From assembly GCF_913062725.1 (NCBI RefSeq), contig NZ_CAJXWY010000041.1:1-36582 (forward strand): a DNA stretch of 36,582 nt, read 5' to 3'. The DNA comes from an uncultured Thiohalocapsa sp. (GTDB lineage: Bacteria > Pseudomonadota > Gammaproteobacteria > Chromatiales > Chromatiaceae). Positions 8,506-16,018 of this stretch are shown here, in pieces. Every line of letters begins with the position of its first letter. Position 1 is the stretch's first letter. The translations under genes and the position numbers were made by a program. Under the pieces are notes generated by a model. The model searched no databases. It saw nothing but the letters and a program-made list of their open reading frames with translations, and was not told the origin of the DNA.

Positions 8506-9720
8506 ATGGTTGAAGCGTATCCCCGTCGGCAGCCCCATCTGGCACGCCTGCGGTTGTGCATTTACATCGTGCTGCTGAGCACGGTGCTCGTCGGCTGTGC
8601 CGGCTCAGCGCGTCGGGCGGACCCGCCCTATGCGCCGTCGGCCGACTTCCCACTGCCGGCGGGTCTCGAGGCCAACGTCGACTTTTGGAAGAACGTCTAT
8701 ACGCGTTGGAGCCGGGACACGGTCGTCATCCACGACGATCGCTACATGGCCGTGGTCTATCAGGAAGCCACGCTGCCGGGGCCGATCGAGGGCATCTATA
8801 CGCCCGCGCAGCGCGCGTTCGTTCGCGCACTGCGTGAGCGCTGGAGCGAGCGGCTGCGGACGCTCGAGCGCCAGATCGCAGCCAAGGCCGCGCTCAGCCC
8901 CGAACAGCGCGCGCTGCGCGACAAGCTCGAGCGCGCGGGTGGCCCGGGCGCTGTATTCGGCGCCGCCGAGCGGGTGCGCAGCCAGCGCGGTGTGCGCGAG
9001 CGCTATTACGCCGGCCTGGAGCGCAGCGGCCGCTGGCTCCCCGTCTTCCGGGACGTGTTCCGGCGCCATGGCTTGCCAGAAGACCTGGCGCTGCTGCCGC
9101 ATGTCGAGTCTTCTTTCGTCGCGAACGCGCGCTCCAGTGCCGGGGCCTCCGGCATGTGGCAGTTCATCCGTTCCACGGGCGGCAGCTACATGACCGTCAA
9201 TGGCGTGATCGACGAGCGTCTGGACCCTGTCATCGCCGCGGATGCCGCCGCCAGGTATCTCAAGAACTCCTACGCCAAGCTGCACGACTGGCCGCTGGCG
9301 CTCACCTCCTACAACCACGGCCTGGGCGGCATGCAGCGGGCAAAGGCGAGCCACGGCACGGACTTCGTGCGCATCGTGCGCGAGTACGACGGACGTTACT
9401 TCGGTTTCGCATCACGCAACTTCTACGCGCAATTCCTCGCCGCGCGCCATGTGGCCAACAACGCCGAGGTCTATTTCCCCGAAGGCATTCGCTATCAGGC
9501 GCCGCTGAACGATGAGCCCGTGCGGCTGCGCTTCGCCAAGAGTCTCGACGACCTGGCCCTCCAGTACCGCGTGCCACACTCCATCCTGGTCGACCGTAAC
9601 CGCGCCTGGCTCGATCCGGTGCGAAACGGCGCGCGGCCCGTGCCGGCTGGCACCACCGTCTGGGTGCCCGCCGATGCTCACCGCGCCACCGGGGGCGGCT
9701 CCGACGCCAGTACCTTCTGA
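8506..9720 (+). CDS. Lipoprotein lytic transglycosylase (SLT domain, MltD-like)
   Basis: This enzyme family cleaves the MurNAc-GlcNAc bond of peptidoglycan, leaving a 1,6-anhydro end, during wall remodelling. The 404-residue protein starts with a basic N-terminus, a hydrophobic segment and the lipobox LVGC (acylated Cys31), so it is expected to be outer-membrane anchored. The SLT catalytic domain is in the middle: HVESSF holds the catalytic Glu201, then GASGMWQFI and LTSYNHG. The N-terminal segment (FWKNVYTRW onward) is MltD-like. Unlike E. coli MltD no clear LysM repeats are visible; the C-terminal part (LALQYRVPHSILVDRNR, GTTVWVPAD) may be one degenerate LysM. The start at 8506 is chosen because it places the signal sequence properly. 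Confidence 0.88.
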   Translation: MVEAYPRRQPHLARLRLCIYIVLLSTVLVGCAGSARRADPPYAPSADFPLPAGLEANVDFWKNVYTRWSRDTVVIHDDRYMAVVYQEATLPGPIEGIYTPAQRAFVRALRERWSERLRTLERQIAAKAALSPEQRALRDKLERAGGPGAVFGAAERVRSQRGVRERYYAGLERSGRWLPVFRDVFRRHGLPEDLALLPHVESSFVANARSSAGASGMWQFIRSTGGSYMTVNGVIDERLDPVIAADAAARYLKNSYAKLHDWPLALTSYNHGLGGMQRAKASHGTDFVRIVREYDGRYFGFASRNFYAQFLAARHVANNAEVYFPEGIRYQAPLNDEPVRLRFAKSLDDLALQYRVPHSILVDRNRAWLDPVRNGARPVPAGTTVWVPADAHRATGGGSDASTF

Positions 9721-9825
9721 TGGCCATGACCGATGCGATCCGGCCCGGCCGTTGCCCGCTTGCTCGTCCCCGTCACCGGGTGAGCGCCCGGCTCACATGC
9801 ATCGAATCTTCCGGTTGATCCGCCT

Positions 9826-10395
9826 ATGGCCATCAAGTCCGATCGTTGGATTCGCCGCATGGCCGCAGCGCACCGGCTGATCGATCCCTTCGAGCCCGCA
9901 CAGGTGCGCGAGCACGCCGGCGGTGGCCACGTCATCTCATACGGCACGTCGAGTTACGGCTACGACATTCGCTGTGCCGACGAATTCAAGATTTTCACCA
10001 ACATCAACTCGGCGGTGGTGGACCCGAAGCAGTTCGATTCCTCGAGCTTCGTGGACATCAAAGCCGATGTCTGCATCATCCCGCCGAATTCTTTCGCCCT
10101 CGCCCGCACGGTGGAGTATCTGCGTATCCCGCGCAACGTCCTGACCATCTGCCTCGGTAAATCCACCTACGCACGCTGCGGCATTATCGTCAACGTGACG
10201 CCGCTGGAGCCCGAATGGGAAGGGCACGTGACCCTGGAGTTCTCCAACACGACGCCGCTGCCGGCGAAGATCTACGCCCACGAAGGTGTGGCGCAAATCC
10301 TCTTCCTCGAGTCGGACGAGCCCTGCGAGACCTCCTACCGCGATCGCGGCGGCAAGTACCAGAACCAACGGGGCGTCACGCTGCCGAAGCCTTGA
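9826..10395 (+). CDS. dcd: dCTP deaminase
   Basis: Dcd converts dCTP to dUTP, the main source of dUMP for thymidylate synthesis in gammaproteobacteria. The 189-residue length matches the family. Visible signatures are [29 protein letters not shown] (N-terminal substrate loop), [10 protein letters not shown] (catalytic Ser/Arg loop) and [20 protein letters not shown], which carries the catalytic Glu, plus the C-terminal [14 protein letters not shown] nucleotide clamp. It is separated by 105 bases from the transglycosylase and by 155 bases from yhhQ on the same strand. Confidence 0.95.
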   Translation: MAIKSDRWIRRMAAAHRLIDPFEPAQVREHAGGGHVISYGTSSYGYDIRCADEFKIFTNINSAVVDPKQFDSSSFVDIKADVCIIPPNSFALARTVEYLRIPRNVLTICLGKSTYARCGIIVNVTPLEPEWEGHVTLEFSNTTPLPAKIYAHEGVAQILFLESDEPCETSYRDRGGKYQNQRGVTLPKP

Positions 10396-10550
10396 CAGGC
10401 AAAGATCGCGGGAGGAGAGCGAGCTCCGGCGGGTGACCGCGCCCGAGACACGCCACGATGCTTGCCCCGCGCAACAGCATTGACTGACGGGACTTCCAAG
10501 CGGCCGCTTCAGGCCCCCCAGATTCCCCCCAGCGCCTCCCCCTAGCGCCC

Positions 10551-11312
10551 ATGCCCAACGATCGCCCCACCGCGCTGTTCGTCGTCCTCGGCGGCTTTTT
10601 CGTCTGCAACGCCCTGATTGCCGAATTCATCGGCATCAAGATCTTCGCCCTCGAGGCCACTTTGGGCCAGGAGCCCCTCAACTGGAATCTATTCGGCGAG
10701 CAGGGCTCGCTCAGTTTCACCGCTGGCGTGCTGCTCTGGCCCGTGGTCTTCGTGATGACCGACATCATCAACGAATACTTCGGCCAGCGCGGCGTACGCT
10801 TCATCTCGTACCTCACCGTTGGCCTCATCATCTACGCCTTCTTCTTCGCCTACGTGGCCATTGGGCTGGCGCCGGCCGAGTGGTGGGTGGGTATCTCGCA
10901 GGAGCGTGGCGTGGCGAACATGCAAACGGCCTTTGCGGTCATCTTCGGCCAGGGGCTGTGGACCATCGCCGGCTCCGTCGTCGCCTTCCTCATCGGCCAG
11001 CTCATCGATGTCGCCGTATTCCACCGCGTGCGTCGGCTCACGGGCGAGCGCTTCATCTGGCTGCGGGCCACCGGCTCGACCCTGGTCTCGCAGCTGGTGG
11101 ACAGCTTCGTGGTGCTGTACATCGCCTTCGTGCTCGGGCCCCAGCAATGGCCGCTGTCGTTGTTCCTCGCCGTTGGCACCGTCAACTATCTCTACAAATT
11201 CGGCGCCGCCCTGGCCCTGACGCCCGTGATCTACTATGCGCGTGCCCGCATCGAGCGCTTCCTTGGCCCCGCGCGGGCGGCGGAGCTCAAGGCCCGGGCC
11301 GCCGCCGCTTAG
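10551..11312 (+). CDS. yhhQ: Queuosine precursor transporter (DUF165/YhhQ family)
   Basis: This inner-membrane transporter family imports queuosine precursors for tRNA modification. The 253-residue protein has about six hydrophobic helices. Family patterns include NALIAEFIGIKIF, VVFVMTDIINEYFGQRGVRF, IAGSVVAFLIGQLIDVAVFHRVRR and the ATGSTLVSQLVDSFVVLYIAF helix. The bases before the ATG are C-rich (runs of six C) and contain no recognisable Shine-Dalgarno. No preQ1 riboswitch was recognised upstream. Its 3' end overlaps by 4 bases the 3' end of the GT39-like gene on the other strand. Confidence 0.92.
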   Translation: MPNDRPTALFVVLGGFFVCNALIAEFIGIKIFALEATLGQEPLNWNLFGEQGSLSFTAGVLLWPVVFVMTDIINEYFGQRGVRFISYLTVGLIIYAFFFAYVAIGLAPAEWWVGISQERGVANMQTAFAVIFGQGLWTIAGSVVAFLIGQLIDVAVFHRVRRLTGERFIWLRATGSTLVSQLVDSFVVLYIAFVLGPQQWPLSLFLAVGTVNYLYKFGAALALTPVIYYARARIERFLGPARAAELKARAAAA

Positions 11313-12916
11313 CCGGCCCCGGCGGCGACGTAGTGATACAACCGCCAGGCTTGAATGGGATCACTGCAACCGGCGGCACTCCAGGGGGCACCGCCGTCGA
11401 CGACCTGCAGCGGCTGACCCTGGCATTGGAAGAGGCTGCGGGTCTCGATGGCACGGAAGCCCGGGATCTGCGGTGGGCCGAATCTGTAGGCGACCAACCA
11501 AAACCCCGTCGCCTCGAGTGCCGACTGTGGGGGCGGCGCCACCAGGCGCCCGCGGCTGTACTCCGATGGCCGGGCGATGTTCGGCCATTGCCCCACCGCC
11601 AGCTCGGGGGCATGGAAATTCAGCATGGCGACGAAGGGATAGCGATCCGCGAACACGGGCTTACCCAGCGTTTGCACGTACTCGGCCAGGGCCGGGTAGC
11701 CATAGCTCTCACGCAGGATGCGCTGAGCCGCATCCGGCAGCGGCAGCGCGGCCGTGGCCGCATGGAAGGCGTAGAGGCTCACCAGCAGCAGATTGCCCGC
11801 GGCGGCCAGTAACACCCATCGCCCCAGCGCACGCAGCACCACCGCAGCCAAGGGCACCGCCGAGACGAGATAGAGCGCCGACCAGTTGGCCTCGACGTCG
11901 CTGGTGAGCGACAACATGCCGAACAGCCCGAGGGGAACCAGGGCCCCAGCCGTCACCAACGCCCGAGCCGGGGTGTCGAAGACGCCGGTGAGCGCTTGCT
12001 TCGCGCCGCCCCGCCAGAGCGCAACGCCGAGGGGCCACAAGAGCAGCCCCCAGAACGCGAGCTGGGTCGCGAAGAAGGTGACAAGCTGCGCGAGCCGCTC
12101 CAGCGCCGTCATGGGAGCGCTGCCGGATGGCGTATAGGACTGTGCGCCGATGGCCGCCGGCAGCCCGCCGGCGGCGAGGTCGAAGCTGCCGAGCTCGGTG
12201 GCGAGTCCGTGGCCGAGCTGGAAACGCAGGCTCAGCCAATCGTGCTCGGCATTCCATGCCAGGTGCGGCAAAAACACCAGCAAGGCCAGGAGTCCGCCGA
12301 GATAGGGCCAGGGGGTCCGCAGGGCGCGCCGATCCGCCGCCAGTATCGCCCAGAGGAATACCGGACCGATCATGGCCATGCTGTACTTGCCCAGGAGGCC
12401 GAGTCCAGTGGCGATACCGGCCGTGAGCCAACGTCGGCGCGACCCGCGCAGCGCCGCCAGCGCCTCGTGCAGTGCCAGTGCCCAGCACAGGGCGAGGACC
12501 GTATCCGGCGTCGTAATGACCCCTGCGATGAGCCCGGGCGCCGTTGCGGCGGCCAGCACCAGCGCCAACAGCAAGCCCTTGCCTCGATCCAGCCCGAGCG
12601 CCGCGTAGAAGCGCCACAGCACCATCAGCGTCAGCAGCCCGGCGAGCACTGCACCCAGGCGGGCCATGAAGACCGATGCCGGCGCCAGCCGCGTGCCCAG
12701 TCCCAGCAGGGCCACACCCGGGGGATGGTCGAAATAGCCCCAGGCCAGGGATCGGGCCCAATGGAAATAGTAGGCCTCATCCTGGGTCACCGGCACCGTG
12801 GCAGCCGCCCACAGGCGCCACAACGTGATGCCCAGCAGCAGCGCCAGTGCCGGCGCGAGCGCCCGGGCAGGCGTGCCCCGCGTGGGCACGCGCGGCTGCT
12901 GATGTGTCCTGAGCAT
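11309..12916 (-). CDS. GT39-like membrane glycosyltransferase (ArnT/PMT type)
   Basis: Enzymes of this type use undecaprenyl- or dolichyl-phosphate-linked sugars to glycosylate lipid A, glycans or proteins on the periplasmic face. From the ATG at 12916 the protein is 535 residues with a dozen or so hydrophobic segments in the first ~400. The first periplasmic loop carries the diagnostic acidic pair and HPP: VTQDEAYYFHWAR and YFDHPPGVALLG. A soluble C-terminal domain of about 130 residues follows. The start is one base after the stop of the upstream lipoprotein gene, suggesting coupling. Three enzymes of this type occur in this window; substrate is unknown. Confidence 0.85.
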   Translation of the reverse strand: MLRTHQQPRVPTRGTPARALAPALALLLGITLWRLWAAATVPVTQDEAYYFHWARSLAWGYFDHPPGVALLGLGTRLAPASVFMARLGAVLAGLLTLMVLWRFYAALGLDRGKGLLLALVLAAATAPGLIAGVITTPDTVLALCWALALHEALAALRGSRRRWLTAGIATGLGLLGKYSMAMIGPVFLWAILAADRRALRTPWPYLGGLLALLVFLPHLAWNAEHDWLSLRFQLGHGLATELGSFDLAAGGLPAAIGAQSYTPSGSAPMTALERLAQLVTFFATQLAFWGLLLWPLGVALWRGGAKQALTGVFDTPARALVTAGALVPLGLFGMLSLTSDVEANWSALYLVSAVPLAAVVLRALGRWVLLAAAGNLLLVSLYAFHAATAALPLPDAAQRILRESYGYPALAEYVQTLGKPVFADRYPFVAMLNFHAPELAVGQWPNIARPSEYSRGRLVAPPPQSALEATGFWLVAYRFGPPQIPGFRAIETRSLFQCQGQPLQVVDGGAPWSAAGCSDPIQAWRLYHYVAAGAG

Positions 12917-12917
12917 G

Positions 12918-13631
12918 CTAGATGCTGCGCTGCGGTGGGCAGTCGTTTTCGCGCAACTGCCGTTGAACCAGCGAGCGCATGCGACGATGCTCGTCGGCGA
13001 GCGCATGTGGCGGTGCTGGTGAGCGCTTCAGCATGGCCTCTGCCTGTCGCAGGTCATTGCAGCGCTCGCGATCCGGCGGCCTCAGCGTTGTCCGGTAGAG
13101 GTGCGCCGAGGCCCCGTACAGAAACCCGAGCGCGCTGTCGGGCGCCTCGCGGCGGGTGTCCCGGGTGGCGATCAGCAGCTTCTCGTTCTGCTGGTGTAGT
13201 TGTTGTGCGCCGACGTTGTCCATCCGGTTGCGGCGCTCGCTCAGCGTCAGCAGCAGGCCGCCGTGGTAGGAGGTGCGGCTCCGGGCGCCGCGATCCGGCT
13301 GTAACGCCAGCGCCTTGCGATAGCCCCGCTCGGCGCAGTCCAGCAACGCCTGGACGCGGGAATCGCGCAGCGATGCGTCCGGTGGTTGCTGGATGGCCAG
13401 CCTGAGACACGCATCGCCCTTGACGGCATGACTTTTGGCGCAGGCCTCGGTGGCGGCATTACACCGGATGTTGGTGACGGCAATGGCATTGAAGTCGCCG
13501 GCGATGGCGTGTGCGCGCAGACGCTCGCCCAAGGCGCCGTCGTCGGTGGCCGCACAGCCGCCCGTGAGCGCCGCAGCCAACAGGGCCGCCGCCGACACCA
13601 TCGGTGCCCGCAATCCAAACCCTCTGCTCAA
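12918..13631 (-). CDS. Small predicted lipoprotein, unknown function
   Basis: I do not recognise a family. The protein has a hydrophobic segment and the lipobox LTGGC, then a helical Cys-containing body: NIRCNAATEACAKSHAVKGDACLRLA, LLDCAERGYRKALALQPD and a TPR-like region to the end. The TTG at 13631 gives LSRGFGLRAP before the hydrophobic run, with AGGA six bases upstream. The ATG at 13601 would leave no positive charge before the membrane segment, so the TTG is preferred, not certain. Tetratricopeptide-like helices would fit a role in an envelope assembly complex, but that is inference. It directly precedes a GT39-like gene. Confidence 0.6.
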   Translation of the reverse strand: MSRGFGLRAPMVSAAALLAAALTGGCAATDDGALGERLRAHAIAGDFNAIAVTNIRCNAATEACAKSHAVKGDACLRLAIQQPPDASLRDSRVQALLDCAERGYRKALALQPDRGARSRTSYHGGLLLTLSERRNRMDNVGAQQLHQQNEKLLIATRDTRREAPDSALGFLYGASAHLYRTTLRPPDRERCNDLRQAEAMLKRSPAPPHALADEHRRMRSLVQRQLRENDCPPQRSI

Positions 13632-13737
13632 CGCCAATCCTGTGCTCAACGCAGCTGCTCCGCTGTGGTGTGGGTTCCGATCGCCCGGCTGTCGGTCTGC
13701 GCTATGGTCTGACCGACCGCCAATTGTCGCACAGACG

Positions 13738-14544
13738 TTACGTCGCGGCGGAATCCGAAGCCCAATCGCGGGCCACCGGCGTGTCACCGCCGCGGTGGCG
13801 GCAGATGAGCCGCCGCAGCGCCAGGTAGCCCAGGAGCACGAGAAACACCGACGTCATCGTGTCACTGAGAAAATGCCCGCCGGCGGCCATGCGCGCGAGG
13901 GCCACCAGCGCCGTGTAGAGCACCGCCAGCATGACCCAGGGCGAGCGCGGTCCGGCCAACACATGCGCTGCGGCGATGACGTAGGCCGCCGCGGCGACAT
14001 GGCCGGAGCTAAAGGCACCGCCGCTGCCGCCGGTGTAGACGAAGGCCGGCGTGAAGGCCTGTGTGCCGCCGAACTGTGCGACCTGCACCGGACGCGCCCG
14101 CCCCCAGTGCTCCTTGAAGACCTGGTTGACCAAAAGCCCCGGCACCAGTGCGAGCAGGCACAACAGCAAGGCGAGCTTACGGCCCGTGAGCCCGAGCAGC
14201 CGCCGGCGGCGGCGCCGATTGATCAGCCAGATCCCCACCAGCGCGAAGTTGCCCACCACCATCAGCACTTCCACCGAGTGATACAGCAGCCGCTCCCAGG
14301 GCTGGCCCAGGGCCGGGAACCCGACGCCGGGGCTGTAGAACAGGCGGGCCACCACCAGGTCCAGTTGCGGATAGGCCAGCGTCAGGTTGGCGAAGGCGAG
14401 GAACAGGATCAGCCAGCCCAGCGGAATCCCGGCAATACGCGCCCGCCAAGGGGCGAGCCAGCGCGGCTCGCGGCGACTCACGCCAGCGTCCCCGGCGGGC
14501 GTTGCCGGTACCCTCGCATCACCGGTCTCTGCGACGTGCGCCAT
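13738..14544 (-). CDS. PAP2-superfamily membrane phosphatase
   Basis: PAP2 enzymes remove phosphates from lipid pyrophosphates, phosphatidate or lipid A. The 268-residue protein has about six transmembrane helices and the full three-part active site: K144-x6-R151P152 (KEHWGRARP), SGH at 180-182 with nucleophile support, and R218-x5-H224-x3-D228 (RMAAGGHFLSD). A run of arginines (INRRRRRRLL, residues 108-117) marks a cytoplasmic loop. The substrate could be undecaprenyl pyrophosphate, phosphatidylglycerophosphate or the lipid A 1-phosphate (LpxE type). Its ATG overlaps the stop of the DUF5989 gene (ATGA), so the two are translated together. The neighbourhood is surface polysaccharide synthesis. 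Confidence 0.88.
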   Translation of the reverse strand: MAHVAETGDARVPATPAGDAGVSRREPRWLAPWRARIAGIPLGWLILFLAFANLTLAYPQLDLVVARLFYSPGVGFPALGQPWERLLYHSVEVLMVVGNFALVGIWLINRRRRRRLLGLTGRKLALLLCLLALVPGLLVNQVFKEHWGRARPVQVAQFGGTQAFTPAFVYTGGSGGAFSSGHVAAAAYVIAAAHVLAGPRSPWVMLAVLYTALVALARMAAGGHFLSDTMTSVFLVLLGYLALRRLICRHRGGDTPVARDWASDSAAT

Positions 14545-14696
14545 CAGAACAGGGTGTAAATGAACGGTGCCACCGCCGAGCCCTGGGCGAGCACGATCAA
14601 CGCGCCGAGCAGCAACAGCACCAGGATAATGGGCGCGAGCCAGAACTTCTTGCGCTCGCGCATGAAGCCCCAGAGGTCTTTGAGCAGTTCCAGCAT
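14544..14696 (-). CDS. DUF5989 (SxtN-like) 50-residue membrane protein
   Basis: The protein starts MLELLKDLWGFMRERKKFWL and continues through one hydrophobic helix (APIILVLLLLGALIVLAQ) to the characteristic end GSAVAPFIYTLF. This tiny family is found in exopolysaccharide and saxitoxin-type clusters, usually with carbamoyltransferase and SxtJ genes; its function is unknown. I choose the ATG at 14696 because family members are about 50 residues; the in-frame extension to 14840 is basic, proline-rich and unlike the family. It overlaps the PAP2 start by the shared ATGA. No carbamoyltransferase or SxtJ gene is in this window. Confidence 0.8.
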   Translation of the reverse strand: MLELLKDLWGFMRERKKFWLAPIILVLLLLGALIVLAQGSAVAPFIYTLF

Positions 14697-14883
14697 GGGT
14701 CGAATGTTCTGTTCTCGTGGGGGCGGCGTTGGATCGCGCCGGCGACGTTCGTGACTCCGCGACGGCATCGGCGCGCAGTCTAGCCGTTTAGGAATATCCC
14801 TGGGTATGGCGCTTACCTGCCCCGCAGGCGCGGCCGACACCGGACGAATGCCTGCTCATTAAGGCATCAGTGAACGGTTGGCC

Positions 14884-16008
14884 TCAGCGTGGCGAGGACG
14901 GCAACCCCATCGCCGCCAGATAGGCGGTGGTGGCGGCCTCGATGGTGTAGGGCCTGGCCACCGCACGCAGGGCATCTGCAGAGGGCGGCGCTTCCAGCGT
15001 GGCCGCCATCGCCGCTGCCAATGCGGTGGCATCGCCCAAGGGAACCAGCCGACCGTGGCGGCCGTCAGCGAGGAGTTCCCGGGGGCCGCTCGGGCAATCG
15101 GTGGCCACTACCGGCGTGCCTAACGCCAGCGCCTCCACTAGCACGAGCGGCATGCCTTCCCAGCGGGAGGTCAGTGCAAAGAGGTCCGCGTGGGCGATTT
15201 CGGCGTAGGGCCGCGGCACGAAGCCGGGCAGTGCCAGGTCATCGCTGATCCCCAACGCCGCGGCCTGTGCCAGTAATGCCTCGCGCTCGCCGCCGTCGCC
15301 CAGAAGCATGAGTCGACAGCGCCGCCGGGTGCGCAGCAGGGCGAAGCCTCGCAGCAATGTGGCGAAATCCTTACGCGGACTCAGCTCGCCTACGCCCAGG
15401 ATCAATGGTGCCGCCGGGTCATGGAACCAAGGATGCGCCGGCGCCTTCGGTGGCGCGCTCAGCACACTGGAGGCCACCACGGGCGTCGGTACCACTTGGA
15501 CCAGCGCCGGATCGAGCCCCGCGAAAGTTGTGAGGTCCGCGGCCGCGCCCTGGCTCGGCACCAGCACACCCGCCGCATGGCGATAAAGTCGGGCGACCGA
15601 CCAGCGCTGGATACGACGCTGTAGAGCGCTCCGGCTGGCCAGGTCCACCGACAGCGTGGTGCCAGAGCGCAGATACAACCGTGTTGGCGTGCCCGCCACG
15701 GCTCTCGCGAGCAAGGCGATACGGTTGACTCGGTCTTTGTCGGACAGCATGACCTGCGGTCGCTTTCGGCGCAGATACCGGGCGATGGCGGGCACACAGC
15801 CGTAGGTGTGGCGGTTGCCGAGGTCGATGATATCGAGATGGGCCAAGTCGGCCGCGGCAGCAGCCAGATCCGGCCCGTGCCGGCGTACCTTGAGCAGATC
15901 CACGCGATAGCCGCGATGGGCGAGCGCCGGCAGCAGGTGCTGCGCGAGCCGGTCGACGCCGCTGTGTCCAGAGGTAGAGAAGAGGCATGCGATGCGCGTG
16001 GTGTCCAT
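14884..16008 (-). CDS. GT4-family glycosyltransferase
   Basis: This is a GT-B fold retaining glycosyltransferase adding one sugar to a lipid-linked glycan on the cytoplasmic side. From the ATG at 16008 the protein is 374 residues. The N-terminal Rossmann domain starts RIACLFSTSGHSGVDRLAQHL; the C-terminal domain holds ILGVGELSPRKDF (start of GT4 donor domain), a GDGGER turn, and TSRWEGMPLVLVEALALGTPVV, the E-x7-E motif that binds the nucleotide sugar. It begins 10 bases after the asnB-like stop, so the pair are cotranscribed. It is closely related to the GT4 genes at 19401 and 24257: the three share blocks such as TDCPSGPRE. Confidence 0.9.
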   Translation of the reverse strand: MDTTRIACLFSTSGHSGVDRLAQHLLPALAHRGYRVDLLKVRRHGPDLAAAAADLAHLDIIDLGNRHTYGCVPAIARYLRRKRPQVMLSDKDRVNRIALLARAVAGTPTRLYLRSGTTLSVDLASRSALQRRIQRWSVARLYRHAAGVLVPSQGAAADLTTFAGLDPALVQVVPTPVVASSVLSAPPKAPAHPWFHDPAAPLILGVGELSPRKDFATLLRGFALLRTRRRCRLMLLGDGGEREALLAQAAALGISDDLALPGFVPRPYAEIAHADLFALTSRWEGMPLVLVEALALGTPVVATDCPSGPRELLADGRHGRLVPLGDATALAAAMAATLEAPPSADALRAVARPYTIEAATTAYLAAMGLPSSPR

Positions 16009-16018
16009 CGGGCGGTCC

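Noticed and set aside
10396..10550. Possible preQ1 riboswitch before yhhQ
   Set aside because: No preQ1-I or preQ1-II core motif could be recognised; the leader is just C-rich.
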